Shown: positions 1 to 7,578 of the stretch, piece after piece | How positions within the stretch are numbered: the first letter of the stretch is position 1 | How the letters are laid out: each line of letters opens with the position of its first letter | NCBI GenBank assembly: GCA_905236325.1 | Contig: CAJOPJ010000145.1 | Coordinates: 1-20,905 of the forward strand | Direction of reading: 5' to 3' | Length of the DNA stretch: 20,905 nt | Source of the DNA: an uncultured Selenomonadaceae bacterium | GTDB lineage: Bacteria > Bacillota > Negativicutes > Selenomonadales > Selenomonadaceae | The notes under the pieces: generated by a model | The model's database searches: none | Seen by the model: the letters and a program-made list of their open reading frames with translations, nothing else | Told to the model about the DNA's origin: nothing | Position numbers and translations under genes: made by a program

Positions 1-1273
1 CGCGCGACTCCACAAACTCAGTAAGTTGAGCATCGTCCCAGCGTTCAAGGCGTTCGCGAATCAACGCAGGAATTTGGTCGTGATAATCGGCAATCATACG
101 CTCGACAAAATTTTTTATCAGCGCGTCGAACTTACTTTGCTGAACAGGGCTTTTGATAAATTCCTCAATCTTTGCGTCGATTAAACTTTCAACAGCAGAC
201 AGCCAAATTGGCGGTTGTTTGTCGATTTTAACAACGCGGCTGTGTTGTGGATTGGCGGCGTTTTGTCGCTGAATTTTTTCAATAATCGCAGGATCGACTT
301 CGCCTTTGACATTGACATTAAACCAAGTTTCGATGTACTTTGCGGAGTCAAATTTTTCATTCAGCAGCTTTTGAAATTCAGCTTGAAATTTTTCAGCGTC
401 AAACTTTTCAGCAGAATTTTTTATAAAGCCGCCGAAAGTTTCCAGCAAATTTTTAGCCGCGTTCGAAGTTTTATTGTCAACCATACCACGCACATTCAGT
501 ACAGAAATTGTGTTGCTGATTTTACTTTCGACAGTTTCATTCAAGATGTTGAGGATTTTTTCATCAGTCAAATTCATTGAGGACAAAACCAACGCGCGTC
601 CTGCAGAATCGCCTTCATACGCCTCACGCAGTTCAGTTATCTTTTGCAAGATTGTTTCCTGCATATGTTCCGAACGCAAAATTTTTTCTGCAGTTTCAAG
701 CAAAGTTGTCAAAATGCGTCTGCCGTGTCGTTCATTTGTTGAAACTTTTACAATTGCATCGATAATTTTTTTTGCGTCAAGATTTTTTATTTCGCCTTCA
801 AAAATTGGCAAGGCTGCTTTTGAAATTTCCGCGCTATCGGTATTTTGGAAAAGTTCCTTCAAAACTTCAACAACCAGTATTTTAATTTTTTCGCGCCCTT
901 GATGATTTTCGAGATAATCAATAAATAATTTCGCCGTGTCCTCATTTTTTACCAAGTCCATGATGTTTTGCGGCGTGAGTAAATCTTTTTCCACAAACTC
1001 AATCAACGCGTCGGTGATTCTGGTGCGATTGTTTTTTAAAATTTCAGTGCGATAACTTATGCCAAGCGGCTTGTGAAAAAGCGCGGTAACTGCAAACCAA
1101 TCAGCCAAGCCACCGATTGTCGCCGCAATAAAGCCGTGATTGAAAAGTTGCAACAAAAAATTTGACAGCGGCGTGACTGCTAAATTTGTCAGCGGCGAAA
1201 GTCCCGGCAAAGTTCCTGCCGCCAAAGTCGCTACCGTCGCCAAAGTTGCCGTCGCCTTAGTTTTATTTTGCAT
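1..1273 (-). CDS. DUF445 family membrane-anchored protein (partial, C-terminus outside window)
   Basis: I translated this frame by hand; it is open from the ATG at 1273 to the window edge (424 codons seen), so the C-terminus is missing. The first 60 residues hold a hydrophobic stretch, then a second one containing the family signature ADWFAVTALFHKPLGI, followed by RTEILKNNRTRITDALIEFV. These match the start of DUF445 (YheB/YjiN-like) proteins. The rest is a long helical, charged region, and the last visible part (WDDAQLTEFVESR) resembles the conserved C-terminal end of the family, so little is probably lost. Function is not established; the proteins are thought to sit in the cytoplasmic membrane. 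The start overlaps the end of the upstream glycosyltransferase gene by 11 bases. It has a good ribosome binding site, GGAGG, 6 bases before the ATG. It is the last visible gene of the minus-strand operon. Confidence 0.85.
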   Translation of the reverse strand, partial: MQNKTKATATLATVATLAAGTLPGLSPLTNLAVTPLSNFLLQLFNHGFIAATIGGLADWFAVTALFHKPLGISYRTEILKNNRTRITDALIEFVEKDLLTPQNIMDLVKNEDTAKLFIDYLENHQGREKIKILVVEVLKELFQNTDSAEISKAALPIFEGEIKNLDAKKIIDAIVKVSTNERHGRRILTTLLETAEKILRSEHMQETILQKITELREAYEGDSAGRALVLSSMNLTDEKILNILNETVESKISNTISVLNVRGMVDNKTSNAAKNLLETFGGFIKNSAEKFDAEKFQAEFQKLLNEKFDSAKYIETWFNVNVKGEVDPAIIEKIQRQNAANPQHSRVVKIDKQPPIWLSAVESLIDAKIEEFIKSPVQQSKFDALIKNFVERMIADYHDQIPALIRERLERWDDAQLTEFVESR

Positions 1274-2825
1274 TTAGTTCCTCCATTACGCGCTTGAAAT
1301 TTTCCTCGATTGCGCGAATATAATTTTCAGCGTCCATCAGCGCGGAATTTGTCATCATTCGACGCAAATTTTTATGCAAGATGTTCAGCAGTTCAAAATC
1401 TTCAGCCAACTGTTCGGCGCGTGAAATATAATCCTGCAAAGTTGGAGCGGCTAATTCTTCCACGCCGATATTTTTTAAAATGCTTAAGCCAAACCTTGAG
1501 CCGTGTCTTTCGCCATACAAACTGACAACAGGAACGCCGCAATAAATTGCCTCGCAAGTAGTTGCGCCGCCTGCGTATGGAAAAGTGTCAAGCGCAATGT
1601 CAATATCTGCGTACTCTGCAAGGTAGTTTGAAGTGTGACCGCGCATTTCAAGGCGTTCCAAGTCGAAGTCCAATTTTTGAAGTCGATTGATAAATAAATT
1701 TTTACCTTCAGCGTTGCCGAAAATTTCGCACTTCAAAATCAATTTGCTGTTCGGCACTGCGTCCAAAATTTTTTTCCATGCGGCAAGCATTGTGTTGTTA
1801 ATTTTGTTGTAGTTGTTGAAACAGCCGAAAGTTACAAAATTATTTTTCAAGCAAGGCGAATCGGCAGGTTCAGGAAAAATTTTTATCGGCGTGTAACAAA
1901 AATGGCTTTGCGGAAGTTGCAGCGGCTTTTCTACAAAATATTTTTGCCAATTGCCAAGACAAATTGCATCAGTCAAAAAATAATCAAAACAGCTTAAGCC
2001 TGTCGAGTTCATGTAACCTATTCCGGAAATTTGAATTGTGGCAGGGCGATAAGCCGCAACCAAAAGCCTGTTTTCTTTAGTGTGACCGGACAAGTCGAAC
2101 AAAATATCAATTTCGTCCGTGCGAATTTGTTTAGCCGCGTCGAAGTCGTTCAAGTCCGAAATGTCACGCCAAAAATCAACTGCCGCAGAAATTTTTTCAG
2201 TCAGCCAATCAGATGTTTTGCTTGAATTGTAGCAATAAACTTCAAAATTATTTTTGTCTAAAGCTGTAATTAAATTCCAACTCCACGCCGCGACAGGGTG
2301 TTCCCTGAAGTCCGCAGACAAGTAGCCGACGCGTATTTTGTTGTGCTTATAAATTTTGCGCGGAAAAGTTTTCAGGTTGGAAATTTTATTTTGATACAGC
2401 GCGTATAGTTTTTGAAAATCTTCAGCAGAAAAAGTTTCAGCGTCATTTGCGGCAAAAATTGCATTGCTGATTTCTACGCAGGATTGGTGAAAATTTTCCT
2501 CCAACGCCGCCGACTTAGTAAAATATTTTACAGCTTTTTCAGCGTTGCCGATTTTTTGATAAGCCGAGCCAAGCAAGCTGTAACCTGTTGCCGATAAAGT
2601 CTGTTCGCCTTCGATTGAAAAATCAATTTGCGGCAAAAATTTTTCCAGCGCGGAAATTTCCTGCAAAAAAAAATTTTGTTCGCGATAAATGTAAGCCTCA
2701 AGCAACAAATTTTTTGTCCAATTTGGATTTAATTTTTTGACTTCGGCTTGAAGTTTCAATGCCTCCGAAAAATTATTTGCCTTGAACTGAGCCAACGCCG
2801 CCGCATAAATTTTCAAAATTTTCAT
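1263..2825 (-). CDS. TPR / SPINDLY-type O-linked N-acetylglucosamine transferase (GT41)
   Basis: The 520-residue protein has an N-terminal helical repeat region (about 1-150), with one clear TPR at about 82-111 (YSLLGSAYQKIGNAEKAVKY). A GT41 catalytic region follows from about 164 to 500. Seen motifs are IRVGYLSADFREHPVA near 164, DLSGHTKENRL at 244-254, CFNNYNKIN at 335-343 (its Lys aligns with the UDP-contacting Lys of human OGT), DIDIALDTFPYAGGATTCE at 407-425, and GVPVVSLYGERHGSRFGLS at 430-448. GT41 enzymes move GlcNAc or related sugars from a UDP-sugar to Ser/Thr of cytoplasmic proteins; bacterial members often modify flagellin or adhesins. No such acceptor lies in the window, so the target is unknown. 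The TPR part is short compared with eukaryotic OGT. The ATG overlaps the ridA stop as ATGA, so translation is probably coupled. Confidence 0.88.
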   Translation of the reverse strand: MKILKIYAAALAQFKANNFSEALKLQAEVKKLNPNWTKNLLLEAYIYREQNFFLQEISALEKFLPQIDFSIEGEQTLSATGYSLLGSAYQKIGNAEKAVKYFTKSAALEENFHQSCVEISNAIFAANDAETFSAEDFQKLYALYQNKISNLKTFPRKIYKHNKIRVGYLSADFREHPVAAWSWNLITALDKNNFEVYCYNSSKTSDWLTEKISAAVDFWRDISDLNDFDAAKQIRTDEIDILFDLSGHTKENRLLVAAYRPATIQISGIGYMNSTGLSCFDYFLTDAICLGNWQKYFVEKPLQLPQSHFCYTPIKIFPEPADSPCLKNNFVTFGCFNNYNKINNTMLAAWKKILDAVPNSKLILKCEIFGNAEGKNLFINRLQKLDFDLERLEMRGHTSNYLAEYADIDIALDTFPYAGGATTCEAIYCGVPVVSLYGERHGSRFGLSILKNIGVEELAAPTLQDYISRAEQLAEDFELLNILHKNLRRMMTNSALMDAENYIRAIEENFKRVMEELNAK

Positions 2826-3193
2826 TTTGTAGCGATGACTTCAATTTCGCAAAGTGCACCTGCCGGCAAATCTTTTACAGCAACGCAACTGCGAGCCGGT
2901 TTGCTGACAAAATATTTTTCATAAACCGCATTGAAAGTTTTGAAGTCCGCAATTTCAGCCAAAAAGCAAGTAGTCTTAACAACCTTGCTGAAGTCACTGC
3001 CTGCCGCGCGTAAAACTTCGCCAAGATTTTCACAGCACTGCTTAGCCTGTTCAGAAATATTTTCAGCAACAATTTTGCCAACTGCAGGATCAATCGCAAT
3101 TTGTCCTGAAGTGTAAATCATTTCGCCGACTGCAATTGCTTGACTGTAAGGACCAACTGCCGCCGGTGCTTTGTCTGTGTGAATAATTTTCAA
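2822..3193 (-). CDS. ridA: RidA family enamine/imine deaminase
   Basis: The 123-residue protein is normal length for the YjgF/YER057c/UK114 family. RidA hydrolyses reactive 2-aminoacrylate and other enamines made by PLP enzymes, protecting them from damage. The sequence shows GPYSQAI at 15-21, the SGQIAIDP segment near 29-36, and PARSCVAVKDLPAGALCEIE near the C-terminus, with the Arg (about 105) that binds the substrate carboxylate and the Glu of the RidA subgroup. The start is TTG at 3193, chosen because GGAGG lies 9 bases upstream and the translation then begins with the family-typical MKIIHTDKAPAAVGPYSQA. It lies between the HAD phosphatase gene (15-base gap) and the glycosyltransferase (4-base overlap). 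Nothing in the context points to a more specific substrate. Confidence 0.93.
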   Translation of the reverse strand: MKIIHTDKAPAAVGPYSQAIAVGEMIYTSGQIAIDPAVGKIVAENISEQAKQCCENLGEVLRAAGSDFSKVVKTTCFLAEIADFKTFNAVYEKYFVSKPARSCVAVKDLPAGALCEIEVIATK

Positions 3194-3208
3194 GTTAATC
3201 AGCCTCCA

Positions 3209-4006
3209 CTAAATTAAATTAATTTTTTTCAGGTAGGTATAAATGCCGCTGTCGTCATTTGAATCTGTGACAGCGGACGCAAGATTTTTAATTGCATCAG
3301 GTGAATTGCCCATAGCCACCGAGTGCGGAATAAGTTTTAACATTTCGGTGTCATTGTAGTTGTCGCCAAAAGCGATTGCGTCGGCAACCGACAAACCATA
3401 ATGCTTAAGCAAAATTTCAATGCCTGTTGCCTTTGAAACGCTTTTGTCCATAACTTCCAACAAATAAGCCGCACTGCGTACGACATTTAAGTTTGGAAAC
3501 ATTTGCCCAAGTTCAGTTTCCATTTCTGCGCAAGTTTCGACTTCACAACGCACAAAAATTTTATTTGGCACATCTTCTGCCAAAACTTTATCAAAATTTT
3601 TAACTTCGACAGTCGCGCCGGAATTTGAAATTTCACGTTCAATGCGCTTGTCGATTTTTTCAGTGAACCACCTGCGCCCACAATAAATGCTTGTCGAAAT
3701 ATCGTCCCAGCGACTTTTCATTTCAGCCAAAATATTTTTTGCGTCGTCGAGCGGAATTTTTTTATCATACAAAACCTGCGCGTCTTCAGTCATAACATAC
3801 GCGCCGCTGTAGCTGATAATCGCCGTGCGCGGCAAATTTAATTTGTCAGTGATTGGGAAAATTGCTTCAGGCATACGCGCAGAAACAAATGCGAATTTTA
3901 AACCTGCGTCCAAGATTTTTTTCAAGGCTTCGGCGTGCAATTCAGTCGGCTTTTTATTGCTTGCTAAAAATGTGCCGTCAATGTCCGACAAAATTATTTT
4001 AGTCAT
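3209..4006 (-). CDS. Cof-type HAD-IIB family hydrolase
   Basis: The 265-residue protein is a haloacid dehalogenase superfamily phosphatase with a type IIB cap. Motif I is LSDIDGTFLA (nucleophile Asp 8, acid/base Asp 10). Motif II is the Ser in FVSARMPEA. A Lys in SKATGIEIL is motif III, and motif IV is AFGDNYNDTEML. Cof-like enzymes dephosphorylate small sugar phosphates, FMN or PLP in the cytoplasm; the substrate cannot be read from sequence. I chose the ATG at 4006 rather than the upstream in-frame codon at 4081. Motif I then sits at the usual distance from the N-terminus, GGAGG lies 9 bases upstream, and the 25 extra residues would lie in the murE 3' end. It overlaps murE by 8 bases, so coupling is likely. 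Confidence 0.9.
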   Translation of the reverse strand: MTKIILSDIDGTFLASNKKPTELHAEALKKILDAGLKFAFVSARMPEAIFPITDKLNLPRTAIISYSGAYVMTEDAQVLYDKKIPLDDAKNILAEMKSRWDDISTSIYCGRRWFTEKIDKRIEREISNSGATVEVKNFDKVLAEDVPNKIFVRCEVETCAEMETELGQMFPNLNVVRSAAYLLEVMDKSVSKATGIEILLKHYGLSVADAIAFGDNYNDTEMLKLIPHSVAMGNSPDAIKNLASAVTDSNDDSGIYTYLKKINLI

Positions 4007-5477
4007 TTTTAATCGCCTCCAACGCAACTTCACGATCGTCAAAATGTATTGTCTTGTCTTTGAGGATTTGATAATTTTCATGACCTTTGCCGAGAATCAT
4101 AATAATATCGCCGGTCTTGGCAAGTTCGACTGCGCGGAAAATTGCTTTGCGTCTGTCAATTATTGACTCAAAATATTTACTGCCGATTTTTTCTTTAACG
4201 CCGACTTCAACTTCGCGCAGAATTTTTTCAGGATCCTCAGTTCGCGGATTGTCTGAAGTTACAATCACAATGTCAGAAAGTTCAGCCGCTAATCTGCCCA
4301 TGATAGGACGCTTAGTATTATCCCTGTCGCCGCCGCAACCGAATACTGTAATAATTTTTTGCGTGGTAATTTGCCTTGCAGTTTGCAGGACATTTTGAAC
4401 GCCGTCGGGCGTGTGAGCATAATCAACAATTATTGTGTATGGAATATCGGCGAAGATTTTTTCAAAACGACCCGGCACTGACTTAAATTTTTCCAGCGCA
4501 GTTTTTATAGCTTCGACAGAAATATTTTCAGCCAAAGTGGCACCAATCGCAGCCAACACATTATAAATATTAAAAATGCCGGTCAAGTTTGTGGTAACCT
4601 GAAAGTTGGCAGTTGGAATTTGACAGTTAAATTTATTTCCTTGCGTTGAAACCTGAATATTTGTAGCCTGAATGTCGGAATGATTTTTAATGCCGTAAGT
4701 CAAAACCGCGCAGGTAGAATGTTTCAGCATTTCTGAACTTGCCGCGTCGTCAAGATTTATGACTGCGTGCTTATTTTGTTTGCTGCCTGTACGCGAAACC
4801 ATGTCAAACAATTTAGCTTTAGCCGCGCAATAATTTTCAAGCGTCTTGTGATAGTCAAGGTGGTCTTGCGTCAGGTTAGTAAAAATCGCCGTGTCAAATT
4901 CCACGCCGCTAACTCTGTTTTCTGCAAGTGCGTGGCTTGAAACTTCCATAACCACAAAATCAACTTTAGATTCAAGCATCTGCACAAAGATATGTTGCAG
5001 ATCGATAACATTCGGCGTTGTGTTGTGCATTGGAAAACTTTCCGCGCCGATAAGCATTTGTATTGTGCCGATTAAGCCAACTTTGTAACCTGCCTCAAGC
5101 AAAATTGCGCGTATTAAATAAGTTGTAGTAGTCTTGCCATTCGTGCCTGTGATACCGATAACACGCATTTTTTTGCTTGGATAGTCATAAAAATAAGGCA
5201 CGATAATTGCAAGCGCGTTCAGCATTTCAGGAACTACAAGCGCACTCATGCCTTGCGGCAAATTTATATCTTCGTGCGTCGTCAAAATTGCAACTGCACC
5301 GGACTCCTTAGCTTGATTTATAAATTTGTGTCCGTCAACATGCGCACCTTCCATACAAACAAACAAACTGCCTGCCGTGACGGAGCGTGAATCGTGCTGA
5401 ATATTTTCAATTTTTGTCAAGCCGTCGCCAATTATCTTACCTTGAACCAAAAGCGCAAGTTCTTCAAGATTTTTCAT
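3999..5477 (-). CDS. murE: UDP-N-acetylmuramoyl-L-alanyl-D-glutamate--2,6-diaminopimelate ligase
   Basis: The 492 residues fit MurE. The enzyme adds the third amino acid of the peptidoglycan stem peptide in the cytoplasm, using ATP. The N-terminal UDP-MurNAc-binding domain has HDSRSVTAGSLFVC at 28-41. The central ATPase domain has the P-loop GTNGKTTT at 111-118, HNTTP for substrate binding, EVSSHAL, and NLTQDHLDYH followed by AAKAKLF, whose Lys is the usual carbamylated residue. The C-terminal domain has GCGGDRD and DNPRTEDP at 409-416. DNPR is the established signature of meso-diaminopimelate specificity, so this organism probably has DAP-type peptidoglycan. The ATG at 5477 has AAGGAGG just upstream, and the gene overlaps the DUF502 gene by 14 bases. 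Unlike the usual dcw cluster, no murF, mraY or ftsI gene follows. Confidence 0.97.
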   Translation of the reverse strand: MKNLEELALLVQGKIIGDGLTKIENIQHDSRSVTAGSLFVCMEGAHVDGHKFINQAKESGAVAILTTHEDINLPQGMSALVVPEMLNALAIIVPYFYDYPSKKMRVIGITGTNGKTTTTYLIRAILLEAGYKVGLIGTIQMLIGAESFPMHNTTPNVIDLQHIFVQMLESKVDFVVMEVSSHALAENRVSGVEFDTAIFTNLTQDHLDYHKTLENYCAAKAKLFDMVSRTGSKQNKHAVINLDDAASSEMLKHSTCAVLTYGIKNHSDIQATNIQVSTQGNKFNCQIPTANFQVTTNLTGIFNIYNVLAAIGATLAENISVEAIKTALEKFKSVPGRFEKIFADIPYTIIVDYAHTPDGVQNVLQTARQITTQKIITVFGCGGDRDNTKRPIMGRLAAELSDIVIVTSDNPRTEDPEKILREVEVGVKEKIGSKYFESIIDRRKAIFRAVELAKTGDIIMILGKGHENYQILKDKTIHFDDREVALEAIKND

Positions 5478-6063
5478 TGTCAGCCTCCTTGTTGCCTGTT
5501 CCTGCCGTCAAAATAAATTGCAGTGCGTCTTCAGATTTTATTTCGACAGGAATAATTTCAGATTTTTTTACAAACAAATTTGTTCCTGAAGTCATATTCA
5601 AACTCCACGGCACAAAAACACACACATAGTCTTCGCCGAGTTTTTCAGTAACTGCCGCCGGAATATTGTTCATTAAAAAACCCAACGCCAGCGACTGATG
5701 ATAAGGTACCAAAACTACATTTTGAAATGCAGAGTCAGAATCAAAAACAGCTTGCGAAAATTGTTTCACCGAGCTGTAAATAAATTTCACGACAGGTATT
5801 TTGTTTAAAAACCATTCGCCCATGCTGATAATTTTTTGCGCCAGCCTGTTGCCTGTAATAAATCCTACAAACCAAGTTGTAAAAATTATTGTGATTAAGC
5901 CAATGCCTGGAAAGTCAATTGGAATGTATTTGCCGAGATGCGTTTCTGTCAGTTCCAAAATCTCCACTACGACAAAAACTGTTATTACAGGCGGCACCAA
6001 AACTATCAAGCCGTCCAAAAAATCTTCAGAAATTTTACTCGCAAGAGTAGTTTTTTTACTCAA
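5464..6063 (-). CDS. DUF502 family membrane protein
   Basis: The 199-residue protein has the layout of DUF502. A short basic N-terminus leads to a hydrophobic segment with the family motif FLDGLIVLVPPVITVFVVV (about 15-33). A second membrane segment covers about 53-71 (GIGLITIIFTTWFVGFITGN). A soluble region follows with NKIPVVKFIYSSVKQFSQAV and VVLVPYHQSLALGFLMNN. The family is widespread in Gram-negative-type envelopes and its biochemical role is not established. The start is TTG at 6063, preceded by AGGAGG with an 8-base spacer, and it overlaps the stop of the upstream membrane protein gene as TTGA. The 3' end overlaps murE, so production is probably coupled to peptidoglycan precursor synthesis. 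Confidence 0.9.
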   Translation of the reverse strand: MSKKTTLASKISEDFLDGLIVLVPPVITVFVVVEILELTETHLGKYIPIDFPGIGLITIIFTTWFVGFITGNRLAQKIISMGEWFLNKIPVVKFIYSSVKQFSQAVFDSDSAFQNVVLVPYHQSLALGFLMNNIPAAVTEKLGEDYVCVFVPWSLNMTSGTNLFVKKSEIIPVEIKSEDALQFILTAGTGNKEADNEKS

Positions 6064-7154
6064 AAATCAATCCTCCTCTCGACGGTTATTAAATTCTTTA
6101 TGTAAATTGAAAGCATTGCAATAAATCCCATGTAAAGCATACTTAAGTTTCTAATTTCGCCGGGCCAACAAAAAAGCAGATAAAGCGGTATATTTATTGC
6201 CAGAGCAAAATATATGTGATGTTTCCATTGTAAAGGCAAATTTTTCCAAGCGTTACAGACAATCCACAAAACAATTAAAATGTGTGGCAAATATGCACCT
6301 TGTCCTATCGGCATACCGTAAGTAATTTCTGAATGAAACCAATTGTCACTAATTTGTTCAATGTGGCGCATTAAATGAAACTCAGTTGAACCTCCCGTGT
6401 TTCCCGCATAAATGTTCGATATGTACAAATAAGTCAATCCGCTGAAAATTACTGCAGATAATATTGCAAGCGTAGCTTTTTTATTGCCGAGTTTTGCGGC
6501 CAGAAACGGAAAAAGCGTTACAGAAAAAAATAAAAACGACTCCTTGTTGTATTCGGCAATCGGTACAAGAACTATCAATGCAAGCCACCACCCCTTGCAA
6601 GCAAACAATACTGCAGATGAAAAAAACAACAATTCTCCGAAATCATAAAAATATCCGCCGACTGTTTCAAGGATTGGAAATATTATTGCAAAAATAACAG
6701 CCGTTAAAATTCCGGCAATTCCACTTCCTGTAAGTTCGATTCCGATTTCTCGCCATATAAACATACTCAACATCATGAATAACACGCACATAAAATAAAC
6801 CAAGTGATATTCTGTAGAAAGTCGCGGCTCAATTTTTGCTTTAGGATAAATACTCGGAATGACGCTCCCTTTTTGGTATTCATTGATAATGTGTCCTGCA
6901 TTGTTGTGTAAAATTTTTTCATTTAATTCTTTTGCTATTTTAGGCATAAGCTGCCTGTTTACAAAAGGTCTGTAAGCTGTACCGTCATAAATGGCGTAAA
7001 AAGAATTTCTGTTATTTTCACCGCCAATTGTTTCCAGAAACCCCCATTTAACAAAAAAGCCACTAAAAGATGCGGCGGCGACAATATAAAATGTGAAAAC
7101 TAACAAAATGGTGTTCATTACTTTTTTCAAACGCGCATTTTCAAAAAATTTCAT
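6060..7154 (-). CDS. Polytopic membrane protein, unrecognised (possible GT-C-like)
   Basis: The 364-residue protein has many hydrophobic helices (roughly 9-11). One N-terminal helix is followed by a polar, presumably extracytoplasmic loop of about 90 residues containing YDGTAYRPFVNRQLMP, then a run of helices to the C-terminus. One helix followed by a large loop and many further helices is the general layout of GT-C glycosyltransferases and related lipid-linked sugar enzymes. I do not see a clear catalytic DxD, so that is only a suggestion. The preceding two genes (UbiA family and DUF212) support an envelope polyprenyl-sugar role. I chose the ATG at 7154 because GAGGTG lies 7 bases upstream and the resulting gap to the DUF212 stop is 10 bases. 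An upstream in-frame start at 7205 would add 17 residues inside that gene. Confidence 0.65.
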   Translation of the reverse strand: MKFFENARLKKVMNTILLVFTFYIVAAASFSGFFVKWGFLETIGGENNRNSFYAIYDGTAYRPFVNRQLMPKIAKELNEKILHNNAGHIINEYQKGSVIPSIYPKAKIEPRLSTEYHLVYFMCVLFMMLSMFIWREIGIELTGSGIAGILTAVIFAIIFPILETVGGYFYDFGELLFFSSAVLFACKGWWLALIVLVPIAEYNKESFLFFSVTLFPFLAAKLGNKKATLAILSAVIFSGLTYLYISNIYAGNTGGSTEFHLMRHIEQISDNWFHSEITYGMPIGQGAYLPHILIVLWIVCNAWKNLPLQWKHHIYFALAINIPLYLLFCWPGEIRNLSMLYMGFIAMLSIYIKNLITVERRIDF

Positions 7155-7164
7155 AACAGACACC

Positions 7165-7566
7165 TCACAGCCAATTTGCAAAAACATAACCGATACAAAT
7201 TCCAAGAATAAGACCGCAAGTAATTTCTAACTTTGTATGACCCATTCTTTCGCGCAGAATTTTTTTGTTCTGAAGTCTGTTTAAAATTTCTGCGTGTTCG
7301 CCAATTTTTCGCCGCAAAGTGTGCGCGTCCATTATGAACAACATCAAAACCGCAAGTCCAAGCGTAAAAGTTGGAATGTAAAAACCTTCGCTGAATCCGC
7401 AGAAAAAAACTGCGGAAGAAATTATTGTAGTGTGCGTGCTGGGAAGTCCGCCGTAACCAATCAATTTTTTTGCATTTTCAAATCCGCCGCTCCGAAATGC
7501 ATTTACAAAAAATTTCAAAGTTCCTGAAATTAAATACGCCACGAAAGGCAACAAAAAATATTTCAC
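7165..7566 (-). CDS. DUF212 divergent PAP2 family protein (YuiD-like)
   Basis: The 133-residue membrane protein belongs to DUF212, related to acid phosphatases and vanadium haloperoxidases. It shows the degenerate PAP2 motifs: GYGGLPSTHTT (about 37-47), DAHTLRRKIGEHAEILN in the middle, and ERMGHTKLEITCGLILGI near the end. PAP2-type enzymes remove phosphate from lipid phosphates at the membrane, but activity of this divergent branch is not well established. The start is GTG at 7566, chosen because AGAGGTG lies 6 bases upstream; it is 12 bases after the UbiA-family stop. Its position right after a polyprenyl-phosphate phosphoribosyltransferase recalls the mycobacterial pairing of that enzyme with a PAP2 phosphatase. 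I therefore infer that it may dephosphorylate a polyprenyl-phospho-pentose phosphate. Confidence 0.82.
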   Translation of the reverse strand: MKYFLLPFVAYLISGTLKFFVNAFRSGGFENAKKLIGYGGLPSTHTTIISSAVFFCGFSEGFYIPTFTLGLAVLMLFIMDAHTLRRKIGEHAEILNRLQNKKILRERMGHTKLEITCGLILGICIGYVFANWL

Positions 7567-7578
7567 AATTCACACCTC

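Noticed and set aside
474..902. A 142-residue plus-strand frame near the left edge
   Set aside because: Antisense to the DUF445 gene, which has a clear family signature and a strong ribosome binding site; no recognisable domain in the plus frame.
4007..4081. Longer N-terminus for the HAD phosphatase
   Set aside because: The extra 25 residues lie within the murE 3' end, are basic and unrelated to the family, and the ATG at 4006 has a good ribosome binding site.
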